A DNA stretch of 36,279 bases from positions 1-36,279 of the forward strand of contig CAYQLK010000007.1 in assembly GCA_964418515.1 (NCBI GenBank), in the 5' to 3' direction. This stretch comes from CAYQLK01 sp964418515. GTDB lineage: Bacteria > Patescibacteriota > Microgenomatia > CAYQLK01. Below the pieces are notes generated by a model. It was not told where the DNA came from, did no database searches, and worked only from the letters and a program-made list of their open reading frames with translations. Both the position numbers and the translations under genes were made by a program. This document shows, piece after piece, positions 5,479 through 12,567 of the stretch; the stretch's first letter is position 1; every line of letters begins with the position of its first letter.

Positions 5479-7632
5479 ATGAAGAATATCAAACTCAATT
5501 CATCAACATACAACAACGAATTAATAGTTCGCGTGTTCTGTACTCGTTACACACGAATTTTATCCAAAATACTACTAACATTCGTTTTTTTGATACTTGG
5601 AACAATTACGGTTGGGAAGTTCAAATCAGTTTATGCAGTTTTTAGTATTAACTCTGCAACCCCGACTTGCGTAGGTAGTGTATCCTCTCTTTCAGTCAAC
5701 TATACCGTTGAAGGTCCAAATGGAGCAGCTGGAAGCACAGATAATCCATATAATCAGTATTCAGCAATGTATGACTTTGCTCAATTCTTGTCAGGTACAT
5801 ATTCTAATACTTGGAACAAGGGCGGATCAGGTTTTACCGCAGGCGTTAGTTATACAATTCTTCTTCAAAATCGCAACTTAGGTTGGCCTTCAATGAATCA
5901 AGCATCTAGCACATTTACTGCCCTTAACTGTCAAACACCCCCAACTATTACCTCGCCGACCAAAACATCAATCACAACCACAGGGGCAACACTCGGTGGA
6001 AATGTTACTTCGGCTGGAAATGGTACATGGTCAGGCAGAGGGGTATGTGTTGGTCTTTCCGCAAATCCAACTACAGGTTGTACCAGTACAAGTGGAACAA
6101 CAGGAGTATTTTCGATTGCAGTCAGTGGATTAAATAGTAATACTCTTTATCACTACCGCGCCTATGCAACTAGTTCTGCTGGTACGGTTTATACAACAGA
6201 CGACACCTTTACTACGCTTAACCCAAATACAGCCCCAACTCATGTGTCCGGACCCACGGTCACTTATCCCAATGGCCGGTTCCGTACAGGTGTCAATACT
6301 ACCTGGTCGGTCCAATTTAGATACGATGACGCTGAACAGACTGGGTCAAACGCCTTAAGTTGGCAGTTGCGTACTGCCTCAGGAGGAGGAGGTACACTCA
6401 TTACTAGTGGTACAACCACCAGTGGCCAGACCAACACCTTCGGGCCATATCCGTATAATCAAACAGGTATAGTCGAGGGTACCGGCAACACAGTCTATCT
6501 TAGAGTTTACGACGGTACGGCATACGCAGATGAATGGTTCACCTGGGTATATAGAGACACGGTCGATCCAACCAGCTCAACCTCTATCTCTCACTCTCCT
6601 GCCAGCGTTGCGACTGACAATAATTACACCGTAACCTTTACACCTAACGACGCAGCCAGCACAAATAGCAATGAGCTAATAGTGTACGTTTACACTGGCC
6701 CAAACGGTACGGGAACCTATTTAACAGGGGTATCCGCAACCACTGGCCAGTCAAAAACCACTTCTACGATTACGGATGCCGCACTAGCTCAAGGGAACAA
6801 CACCAGATATCTGAGGACTTGCGATGGAGCCAATAACTGCTCCGATACAAGTTTTACAGTTATTAAAAACAGTCCGCCTTCTATTTCGTCTTCAACCAAA
6901 AATGCCATAACCACGGTTAGCGCGAACCTCGGAGCAAATGTAACTTCTGACAATGGTAATGCTATTACTGGTCGAGGTGTATGTGTTGGGTTAAGCGCTA
7001 ATCCGAGCATTGGTGGTAATTGTCTAGGCACATCAGGCACAACAGGTGTTTTTAGTGTAATTATCCCGAATCTCAGTCCAGAAACCTTATATCATTTCCG
7101 TGCTTATGCGACCAACACTGCTGACACTACCTACACCACAGACGACACATTTACTACAGTTACTCCCGCGTCTGGTTGTACATTTCCAGTTTCAGGAGAT
7201 GTCACTATCAGCTCATCTTGTAATATTCCCACTAATGGACTAACGGTCTCAACAACACAGGTTAAGCTCGTTGGCTCAGATACTGGTAGTATCCAAATGG
7301 ACGCTGATATGACTGTTAATCCAGGGAGTGTTCTAGTTTGGGGACCAACTAAGCAAATAGTTCGAGCGCCCGGAATCACGCTTTTTAATGCGACAGGCAC
7401 TCAAATTACTCAAAAATACATTTGTTTGTACGACCCAGATTCCGATGGGGTACCAAATGATTACATGATAACGACTCAGGGAGGAACAGCGATCCTTCAG
7501 GATAGCTCAAGTTGTGGTTCCAACTATATTCGCCCCAATGCCCTTAATTCGGCATTCCTCAATTTCAACGGTGCTCTCAAAGACCTTGCTCCAGATGATA
7601 ATTTGTGTTTCGATTTGGCAACTTGTAATTAG
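5479..7632 (+). CDS. Large secreted repeat protein (FN3/Ig-like), probable surface adhesin
   Basis: 717 residues, starting 11 bases after the prepilin stop, so probably one operon. A basic N-terminus and one hydrophobic segment (about residues 28-48) end in VYA, a plausible signal-peptidase site near residue 53. Two related repeats (about residues 154-249 and 465-564) share GRGVCVGLSANP, SGTTGVFS, LYH(Y/F)RAYAT and YTTDDTFTT. These are the hallmarks of a fibronectin-like repeat common in bacterial surface proteins. Between them is an Ig-like region. Near residue 651 is DPDSDGVPND, a calcium-binding thrombospondin-3-like turn. No LPxTG or C-terminal helix is present, so attachment may depend on the neighbouring pilin. 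The coding region is richer in Thr/Ser and G+C than the surrounding genes. Confidence 0.8.
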   Translation: MKNIKLNSSTYNNELIVRVFCTRYTRILSKILLTFVFLILGTITVGKFKSVYAVFSINSATPTCVGSVSSLSVNYTVEGPNGAAGSTDNPYNQYSAMYDFAQFLSGTYSNTWNKGGSGFTAGVSYTILLQNRNLGWPSMNQASSTFTALNCQTPPTITSPTKTSITTTGATLGGNVTSAGNGTWSGRGVCVGLSANPTTGCTSTSGTTGVFSIAVSGLNSNTLYHYRAYATSSAGTVYTTDDTFTTLNPNTAPTHVSGPTVTYPNGRFRTGVNTTWSVQFRYDDAEQTGSNALSWQLRTASGGGGTLITSGTTTSGQTNTFGPYPYNQTGIVEGTGNTVYLRVYDGTAYADEWFTWVYRDTVDPTSSTSISHSPASVATDNNYTVTFTPNDAASTNSNELIVYVYTGPNGTGTYLTGVSATTGQSKTTSTITDAALAQGNNTRYLRTCDGANNCSDTSFTVIKNSPPSISSSTKNAITTVSANLGANVTSDNGNAITGRGVCVGLSANPSIGGNCLGTSGTTGVFSVIIPNLSPETLYHFRAYATNTADTTYTTDDTFTTVTPASGCTFPVSGDVTISSSCNIPTNGLTVSTTQVKLVGSDTGSIQMDADMTVNPGSVLVWGPTKQIVRAPGITLFNATGTQITQKYICLYDPDSDGVPNDYMITTQGGTAILQDSSSCGSNYIRPNALNSAFLNFNGALKDLAPDDNLCFDLATCN

Positions 7633-7665
7633 AATAAAGTCTATTTATTAGAAATAAAAATAATA

Positions 7666-7693
7666 TTGACTTTGTCAGCAAGTTTGATACAAT
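7666..7693 (+). promoter_or_regulatory. Promoter of the RiPP cluster
   Basis: TTGACT (7666-7671) and TACAAT (7688-7693) are separated by 16 bp. Transcription would start near 7700, about 7 nt before the ATG of the first precursor at 7707, leaving almost no leader. Confidence 0.7.
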
Positions 7694-7706
7694 TACCGCC
7701 ACAACA

Positions 7707-7958
7707 ATGAAAAACAAGCCTCGAGTGTGTTTGTTAAATAATAAAAAGTCCGCGGATTCCCGAGCAGCTGCTCGGGTTTTTTTTAATCAAAATTACCCAG
7801 AAAGAATAAAAAATTATAAAGAATACGACCTCTTTGGTTTGTATGAACTAGCAATAATTGTAAAAAACAGTCAAACAAGCCTGTCAGTCAGCGCAAGTTC
7901 TAACTCCTCCAGTTGTTCAGCTTGTTCTCATAGTGGTTGCCATGGAAACTGCAGATGA
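7707..7958 (+). CDS. Putative azole/azoline RiPP precursor peptide 1
   Basis: 83 residues, no TM helix. The C-terminal 30 residues are made of Ser, Cys, Gly, His and Asn, with four Cys in the last 14 residues (CSACSHSGCHGNCR). This is the composition of a substrate for cyclodehydration to thiazoles and oxazoles. Upstream of it lies N-Y-KEYD (residues 36-41) followed by EL, a motif shared with the second small ORF at 7998 and likely the recognition part of the leader. Residues 1-35 (MKNKPRVCLLNNKKSADSRA...) do not look like a normal leader; they are encoded across a perfect terminator hairpin (7759-7784) and may be a regulatory extension. No other ATG, GTG or well-placed TTG lies in frame, so 7707 is the only canonical start. 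The precursor call rests on composition and on the adjacent YcaO and dehydrogenase genes. Confidence 0.75.
   Translation: MKNKPRVCLLNNKKSADSRAAARVFFNQNYPERIKNYKEYDLFGLYELAIIVKNSQTSLSVSASSNSSSCSACSHSGCHGNCR
7759..7784 (+). terminator. Perfect intrinsic terminator inside the precursor ORF (attenuator candidate)
   Basis: CCCGAGCAGCTGCTCGGG (7759-7776) is a perfect palindrome that folds as a 7-bp GC stem with an AGCT loop, and it is followed at once by eight T's. It lies about 60 nt after the predicted transcription start and inside the reading frame of precursor 1. Most transcripts should stop here unless the hairpin is prevented from forming, for example by a ribosome translating the frame. 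Confidence 0.8.
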
Positions 7959-7997
7959 AATTAAAAATAAATATTTGAAAGGGGGTGAAAGAAAAAA

Positions 7998-8141
7998 GTG
8001 AACAATACTAACCAAAACTCAAAAGAATACGACGAAGTTATTTCAACAGTCGAATTATCAAAGGAAGAAATAACAGATGCTACCAGCAGCGCTTCTGCAC
8101 AGGGTTCATGTGGACACACAGGATCTAACTCGGGTAGATAA
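7998..8141 (+). CDS. Putative azole/azoline RiPP precursor peptide 2
   Basis: 47 residues from a GTG at 7998. An in-frame stop at 7986-7988 excludes an earlier start, and AAAGGGGGTG ten bases upstream is a strong Shine-Dalgarno. The peptide has an acidic leader with N-S-KEYD (residues 7-12), then EL and KEEIT. Its tail is TSSASAQGSCGHTGSNSGR, rich in Ser, Thr and Gly with a single Cys. The leader motif N-x-KEYD and the spacing to EL match precursor 1, while the tail differs, as expected of paralogous precursors with a conserved leader and a variable core. A Ser/Thr-rich core would give mainly oxazol(in)es. It lies 39 bp after precursor 1 and 64 bp before the YcaO gene, on the same strand. Confidence 0.75.
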   Translation: MNNTNQNSKEYDEVISTVELSKEEITDATSSASAQGSCGHTGSNSGR

Positions 8142-8172
8142 AATGCTACTCTTAGTAACATAAGAAAAGCGA

Positions 8173-8186
8173 GTGTGAGCTCACAC
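8173..8186. repeat. 14-nt perfect palindrome between precursor 2 and YcaO
   Basis: GTGTGAGCTCACAC is a perfect palindrome 20 bp before the YcaO start. It has no T-tract. In RNA it would form a hairpin that could reduce read-through into the enzymes; in DNA it could bind a dimeric regulator. Confidence 0.5.
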
Positions 8187-8205
8187 GAATAATAATAAAG
8201 TATTT

Positions 8206-9498
8206 ATGTCAACCCAAAAATCGATAGAAAGCAATCTAGAATTGCTATATCAAAAATGCGTGTCTGCCCATCAAAAAACAAATTTTATTTCAACGGTACA
8301 TCGAAGTTTTTTTTACAACGATGAACCCAAACTCTATACATTCATATTGAATAGCAAAAACTCGTCCAAAAAATTCAGTACCAACGCCAGTGGGTCCGCT
8401 TGGGACGAAAGACTTGCTTTTGTTAAAGGATATGTGGAAATGATCGAAAGATATGCACTAATCCCATCAAAAAAAGATTTAAAAGATTTATTATTTTCTT
8501 CACAAAAAAATCTACCTCTCTCAATTGAGTTAACAAAATTTCTGAAATTCTCACCTGAGCAATTATCCAACCCAATTTTTCGAAAAAAGATTGCTCAACC
8601 TCAAGACTCACTTTATTGGGCCAAAGTAGTTGATTTAATAACGAATAAGTCTGTATATATTCCAGCACAAACGGTTTTTTGTCCCTTTGGAAAAAAGGAA
8701 AAAATAATTCGTACTCCAATATCAACTGGTGCCTCGGCTGGTCTTGATAAAAATGCCACAATTATTCGAGCAATATTTGAAGTTTTAGAAAGAGACACTT
8801 TTATATCTGCATATCTTGGCAAATTGCCAGGTACGGTTCTTGAGGTAGCAAATCCTTCAGGGGTAGTTGCCGACATATTAGATGAATTCGCTTTTTACAA
8901 GCTTAAGCCAATAATAATCAAATTAGATAATGATTATAATATTCCGGTAATTTTAACAATTCTCCTTGATCGGACAAAAAATAAACCCGTCGTTACTTTT
9001 GGATTAAAATGTCATACCGATTTAAATCGCGCAATACAGGGTAGTCTTGAAGAATCATTTCATACGCGTGGCTGGATGCGCGATGAGCTCGCAAAATCTA
9101 ATCAACAGAATATTGAGTCATTACTTAAAAACATTAACAAAACGTATGAGCTCAAAGATCGGGGATTAATTTGGAGCCAGCCGTTAGTACTCAAATACAT
9201 TAATTTTTGGTTAAATAATAAAAAAACCACTAAGCTTATCCTCCAACCAAGTTATTTAAAAATTTCATTAAACCAATTAATCAGTAAGCTTAAAAAAATA
9301 GGTTTTGATATTTACTTAAAAGAATTTGATGACCCAGAAATAAAAAAATTAGGATTTTTTGCATGCAAAATCATTATTCCCCAAGCTCAGCCTTTATATT
9401 TAGAAGAAGAGTATAAATATCTTGAAGTGGGTCGTATTGAAAAAATCGCAAAACATAAGATTAAAAATCTAAAACCATTTTTACAACCATTTTTATGA
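8206..9498 (+). CDS. YcaO-domain cyclodehydratase (TOMM/LAP type)
   Basis: 430 residues. YcaO proteins use ATP to activate peptide amide bonds; in azole-peptide clusters they turn Cys/Ser/Thr into azolines. The ATP/Mg-binding blocks are visible: ASGSAWDERLAF...VEMIERY (residues 61-83) and STGASAGL...AIFEVLERDTF (about 173-199), each with the paired glutamates. A third block GSLEESFHTRGW lies near residue 280. The C-terminus ends KPFLQPFL, a Pro-containing tail like the PxPxP end of azoline-forming YcaOs. No fused E1/ThiF-like or RRE domain is present, so the enzyme would need a partner or bind its leader itself. It follows the two precursors and overlaps the dehydrogenase gene by ATGA, so the two are translationally coupled. 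Methylthiotransferase- or thioamide-type YcaOs are less likely given the dehydrogenase. Confidence 0.9.
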   Translation: MSTQKSIESNLELLYQKCVSAHQKTNFISTVHRSFFYNDEPKLYTFILNSKNSSKKFSTNASGSAWDERLAFVKGYVEMIERYALIPSKKDLKDLLFSSQKNLPLSIELTKFLKFSPEQLSNPIFRKKIAQPQDSLYWAKVVDLITNKSVYIPAQTVFCPFGKKEKIIRTPISTGASAGLDKNATIIRAIFEVLERDTFISAYLGKLPGTVLEVANPSGVVADILDEFAFYKLKPIIIKLDNDYNIPVILTILLDRTKNKPVVTFGLKCHTDLNRAIQGSLEESFHTRGWMRDELAKSNQQNIESLLKNINKTYELKDRGLIWSQPLVLKYINFWLNNKKTTKLILQPSYLKISLNQLISKLKKIGFDIYLKEFDDPEIKKLGFFACKIIIPQAQPLYLEEEYKYLEVGRIEKIAKHKIKNLKPFLQPFL

Positions 9499-10208
9499 AA
9501 GATTATATAAACAAATTTTTTATCGAAACAGGAACGCATTCAGTCACGGCCCCCAAGCCAATCCCGTATGATAAATGGCCAATTGCCTGGAAAACAATTC
9601 ATTACAAAAATTATCCAAGGTTTCCCTATATCAAGCTGCCCATACTTAAGCCATCATCAGAACTAGAAAAAGTTATTGCATCTAGAAGAAGTCAAAGGAA
9701 TACAAATCGTGTCATATCATGCATGAAACTAAAAAAAATTATTTCCTTCGCAAATTTTGCCGCAACTATCGATGGGCGCAGTTATCGAGCATATCCATCT
9801 GGTGGCGCACGGTACCCATTAGAAATTTATCTGTTTGTAAATAATGTCAAAGGTTTAAAAAGAGGTTTGTACCACTACTCATTTGAAAACAATTCTTTAG
9901 AAATACTCCAACTTAAGGATTTTAAATTAGATCTCAAAGAGACTCTCGTGGATAGTTGGGTCGCAGACTCGTCAGTTTTTTTGGTCATCACCGCTATTCC
10001 AGGACGTAGCGCAATTAAATATGCTAACAAATCACTCAGATATATTTTTATTGAAGCAGGGCATCTTAGTCAAAATATTTTATTATTGGCTGAAAAACAT
10101 AAAATTCACACTTGTCCAATTGGTGGTTTTTACGAAGACAAGCTTAATAAGTTACTTAGAATTGACAGAACAAACGAGAAAGCTATATATTCAATTGCTA
10201 TAGGTTAA
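9495..10208 (+). CDS. SagB/McbC-type FMN-dependent azoline dehydrogenase
   Basis: 237 residues of the nitroreductase fold. In azole-peptide clusters this enzyme uses FMN to oxidise azolines to aromatic azoles. Matching elements are the FMN-phosphate segment SRRSQRN (63-69), YPSGGARYPLEIY (100-112), the K-Y pair needed for catalysis in McbC-like dehydrogenases (K175-Y176 in AIKYANKSLRYIFIEAGH), and GHLSQNILLLAE...CPIGGF (189-212). The N-terminal 50 residues (DKWPIAWKTIHYKNYPRFPY) resemble the extension of SagB-type members and not of simple nitroreductases. The start overlaps the YcaO stop by 4 nt. Its retention implies that the final product contains thiazoles/oxazoles and not only azolines. 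Confidence 0.9.
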   Translation: MKDYINKFFIETGTHSVTAPKPIPYDKWPIAWKTIHYKNYPRFPYIKLPILKPSSELEKVIASRRSQRNTNRVISCMKLKKIISFANFAATIDGRSYRAYPSGGARYPLEIYLFVNNVKGLKRGLYHYSFENNSLEILQLKDFKLDLKETLVDSWVADSSVFLVITAIPGRSAIKYANKSLRYIFIEAGHLSQNILLLAEKHKIHTCPIGGFYEDKLNKLLRIDRTNEKAIYSIAIG

Positions 10209-10248
10209 TATGTCAAATGAAAAATTAAGAGTAAATCCGGAGGTAAGA

Positions 10249-11958
10249 ATGGACGAAAAAATAACAGAAAATTCCAGGCTCGTTATCACAAATCTCAATT
10301 TGGGTATCGGGACAAAGGAGTTAGTCGTAGATGGTAACTTTACCATCGGTCCATCGGAACGCCTTGCGCTAATTGGTCGTAATGGAAGCGGCAAAACATC
10401 TATCCTTGATTTAATATCGACTGTTGCAGATGGTAATCCACCACCTGACCATTTGGATGTCAAGGGCGATATAGTTTTGTCGCAAGCTTCTGTTGGGTAT
10501 TTAAATCAGGATATTCAGGTAACATTTGACGGTAGCGTTAAACAATATTTAGACAGTTGCTCTGACCAAGTCGCTAAGGCAATCGAGGTCTATGAACAAC
10601 TGACTGCACGAATGGCGGCTGGTGAGACCAACGATCAACTAATGGACGACTACGGAAAAGCTCTCGAAGACATGGCCAAATATGATGCTTGGGATTTTGC
10701 CCGAAAAAGAGAAATAATTTTGGAAGGATTAGGGCTGACTGCCGATTATCTTGATAGGGATATGACAGAAATAAGCGGTGGAGAAGCAACAAAAGTTTCC
10801 CTTGCAGGAATATTAGTTTCTTCACCGAATCTAATACTATTAGATGAGCCAACGAACAATCTTGACCCGCAAAGCGTGAAGTTTCTTGAGGACTGGGTCA
10901 AACAGACAAACACTTCATTGCTACTTGTTTCTCACGACCGTGAATTTCTTGATGAAACCGTAACTCAAATACTTGAAATAGATGAGGCAACCAAGAAATT
11001 AATTAAATTCGGCGGAAATTACACTTTTTACCGACAAAAAAAACAAGAAATGTTCGAAGCCCAAATGAGGCTTTATGATGAGCAGATGAAAAAGCGTAAA
11101 CAATTAGAGGACTCTGTTAAACAACTAAAACAAGAGGCGCAAAGATTTGAAGGAATTTCAAATGATTCATTCTACCGAGCAAAAGGCGGCGCTTTAGCCA
11201 AACGAGCAAAATCTCAACTTGTGCGAATTGAAAGAGAGTTATCTGATATACCCGAACCTGTACTCCCCAAAAAACCGTCTTTCGAGGTTAAAGTGCCGCA
11301 AATTAAATCTGGGGTGCTTTTAAGTGCAAAAGATGTTTCTTTTGGTTATCCAAATTCAGCCCCAGCTATATTTACCGACATAGATTTGACTATCCATGGA
11401 GGAGAACGTTTAGGAATTGTTGGAGCAAATGGAGCAGGCAAAAGTACTTTGCTCAAGTTAATTACGGGTACTCTTTCTCCTAAAGAAGGGAAAGTTGATT
11501 TTGTGACTGGTCTAAAAATTGGGTATTTATCACAAACTGCCGAGAAACTGAAAATGGATCAAAATATTATCGATTACATTCGTCGGAAAGCCGTAGTTTC
11601 TGTTGAGGATGCATATAAGGCTTTGTCGCGAATGTTGTTAGACGATTCGGCACATAAAACAGTCGGAGATTTTAGTTTTGGTGAACTCCGCCGAATCGAA
11701 TTAGTTGCACTTTTCGTTTCTAATCCAGATCTGCTCGTATTAGATGAACCCACAAACCATCTTGATATCTATACTATTGAAACTTTAGAAGATGCACTCA
11801 AGCGATATTCGGGGGCAGTTATTACAGTTACACACGATGAAATGTTTTTAAAAGATTTAGGTGTTAATTATATTGTTATAGTCGGCAAGGGTGGGCAAGT
11901 ACAAAGGCAAAAAGTCAATTCTCCTCAAGAGGTGGAAAAGTTTTTCAGTGTAAAGTAG
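10249..11958 (+). CDS. ABC-F ATPase, likely ribosome protection/self-immunity of the RiPP cluster
   Basis: 569 residues from the ATG at 10249, which has GGAGG five bases upstream. An in-frame ATG at 10210 would add 13 residues but has no Shine-Dalgarno. Two ABC ATPase domains lie on one chain with no membrane helix. Domain 1 has GRNGSGKT (about 43-50), SGGEATK and LLDEPTNNLD. Domain 2 has GANGAGKST (about 392), a degenerate signature SFGELRR and LVLDEPTNHLD. They are joined by a charged coiled linker of about 80 residues (QKKQEMFEAQMRLYDEQMKK), the arm that ABC-F proteins insert toward the P-site tRNA. ABC-F proteins act on ribosomes as translation factors or antibiotic-resistance proteins and are not transporters. 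The position directly behind the dehydrogenase suggests protection from the cluster's own product; a housekeeping EttA-like role is possible. Confidence 0.88.
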   Translation: MDEKITENSRLVITNLNLGIGTKELVVDGNFTIGPSERLALIGRNGSGKTSILDLISTVADGNPPPDHLDVKGDIVLSQASVGYLNQDIQVTFDGSVKQYLDSCSDQVAKAIEVYEQLTARMAAGETNDQLMDDYGKALEDMAKYDAWDFARKREIILEGLGLTADYLDRDMTEISGGEATKVSLAGILVSSPNLILLDEPTNNLDPQSVKFLEDWVKQTNTSLLLVSHDREFLDETVTQILEIDEATKKLIKFGGNYTFYRQKKQEMFEAQMRLYDEQMKKRKQLEDSVKQLKQEAQRFEGISNDSFYRAKGGALAKRAKSQLVRIERELSDIPEPVLPKKPSFEVKVPQIKSGVLLSAKDVSFGYPNSAPAIFTDIDLTIHGGERLGIVGANGAGKSTLLKLITGTLSPKEGKVDFVTGLKIGYLSQTAEKLKMDQNIIDYIRRKAVVSVEDAYKALSRMLLDDSAHKTVGDFSFGELRRIELVALFVSNPDLLVLDEPTNHLDIYTIETLEDALKRYSGAVITVTHDEMFLKDLGVNYIVIVGKGGQVQRQKVNSPQEVEKFFSVK

Positions 11959-11959
11959 T

Positions 11960-12541
11960 TTATTTGAATGTTACAAATAGTTTCAGAAAAGTTAAAAACT
12001 TTTCATAGTTTGTGTAGATTAAAAACGCGTTTATACCCAATAAGGATGGAAACATTATTACCTTCTCAAAAAAACCTCCCGTTTTTGGCCGCATGGTTTT
12101 AATAGGTGGAATGCCAAATTTAACAGGTATTGGGAATAATAGTGGTATTCCGTCCCGTGTCAGCATATCCATAAACAAATGTGTTACAAAACCAATCATA
12201 AAAGCCCACCAAACCACATTCATATCGACCAATAATACGGCGTGAAGTATCCCCAAAAACCATTTCAGCAAATATCCAGTAACAACTAGTCCGACAATTG
12301 AATGAGTCAGCAGCCTGTGGCCACCAAGCAGTGGGGAAATTAGCTTACCCAAAAAACTTCCACCTCTTAATCTGCGCCATAGAGTTCCTGTTGATTGATC
12401 AATGTCTGGAAAAAGCCCACCGATAAAATTAGCTGCCAACACCGTTATTAATGTAGCAAGTGACATATTAACCAGTGGAAAAATTACAAAATAAATACTA
12501 AGACCGGTAAATGCCGCCAAATCGTGAGTTCGTCCTGTCAT
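11960..12541 (-). CDS. YdjM-like membrane-bound metal-dependent hydrolase
   Basis: 193 residues, several hydrophobic helices. Family signatures are the N-terminal GRTHDLAAF, FPDIDQ (about residue 45), HRLLTHS (about residue 75) and THLFMDMLTRDGI (about 120-132). The His/Asp set fits the inner-membrane putative metal hydrolases related to YdjM (DUF457). The substrate is unknown; a lipid or wall-lipid phosphate has been suggested for relatives. It is convergent with the ABC-F gene (stop-to-stop 1 bp) and divergent from the DUF4112 gene, with overlapping -10 boxes. The ATG at 12539-12541 opens MTGRTHD. Confidence 0.85.
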   Translation of the reverse strand: MTGRTHDLAAFTGLSIYFVIFPLVNMSLATLITVLAANFIGGLFPDIDQSTGTLWRRLRGGSFLGKLISPLLGGHRLLTHSIVGLVVTGYLLKWFLGILHAVLLVDMNVVWWAFMIGFVTHLFMDMLTRDGIPLLFPIPVKFGIPPIKTMRPKTGGFFEKVIMFPSLLGINAFLIYTNYEKFLTFLKLFVTFK

Positions 12542-12552
12542 AATTAATTTTG

Positions 12553-12560
12553 CTTATAAT
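12553..12560. promoter_or_regulatory. Divergent overlapping -10 boxes
   Basis: The plus strand reads TATAAT at 12555-12560, seven bases before the DUF4112 ATG at 12568. The minus strand reads TATAAG over 12553-12558, eleven bases before the hydrolase ATG. The two cannot be bound at the same time, so the genes may be expressed in competition. Confidence 0.5.
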
Positions 12561-12567
12561 TCATTGT

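Noticed and set aside
5938..7170. The two similar repeats in the large surface protein as a mobile or CRISPR-like DNA repeat
   Set aside because: The similarity is at protein level with many silent differences and lies in one frame; it reflects duplicated protein domains.
7961..8161. 66-codon minus-strand frame opposite precursor 2
   Set aside because: It is antisense to a frame with a strong Shine-Dalgarno and RiPP-like composition, and its own product shows no sensible domain or start signal.
10249..11958. The ABC protein as exporter of the RiPP
   Set aside because: Two ATPase domains with an ABC-F linker and no transmembrane helices or adjacent permease; it cannot transport on its own.
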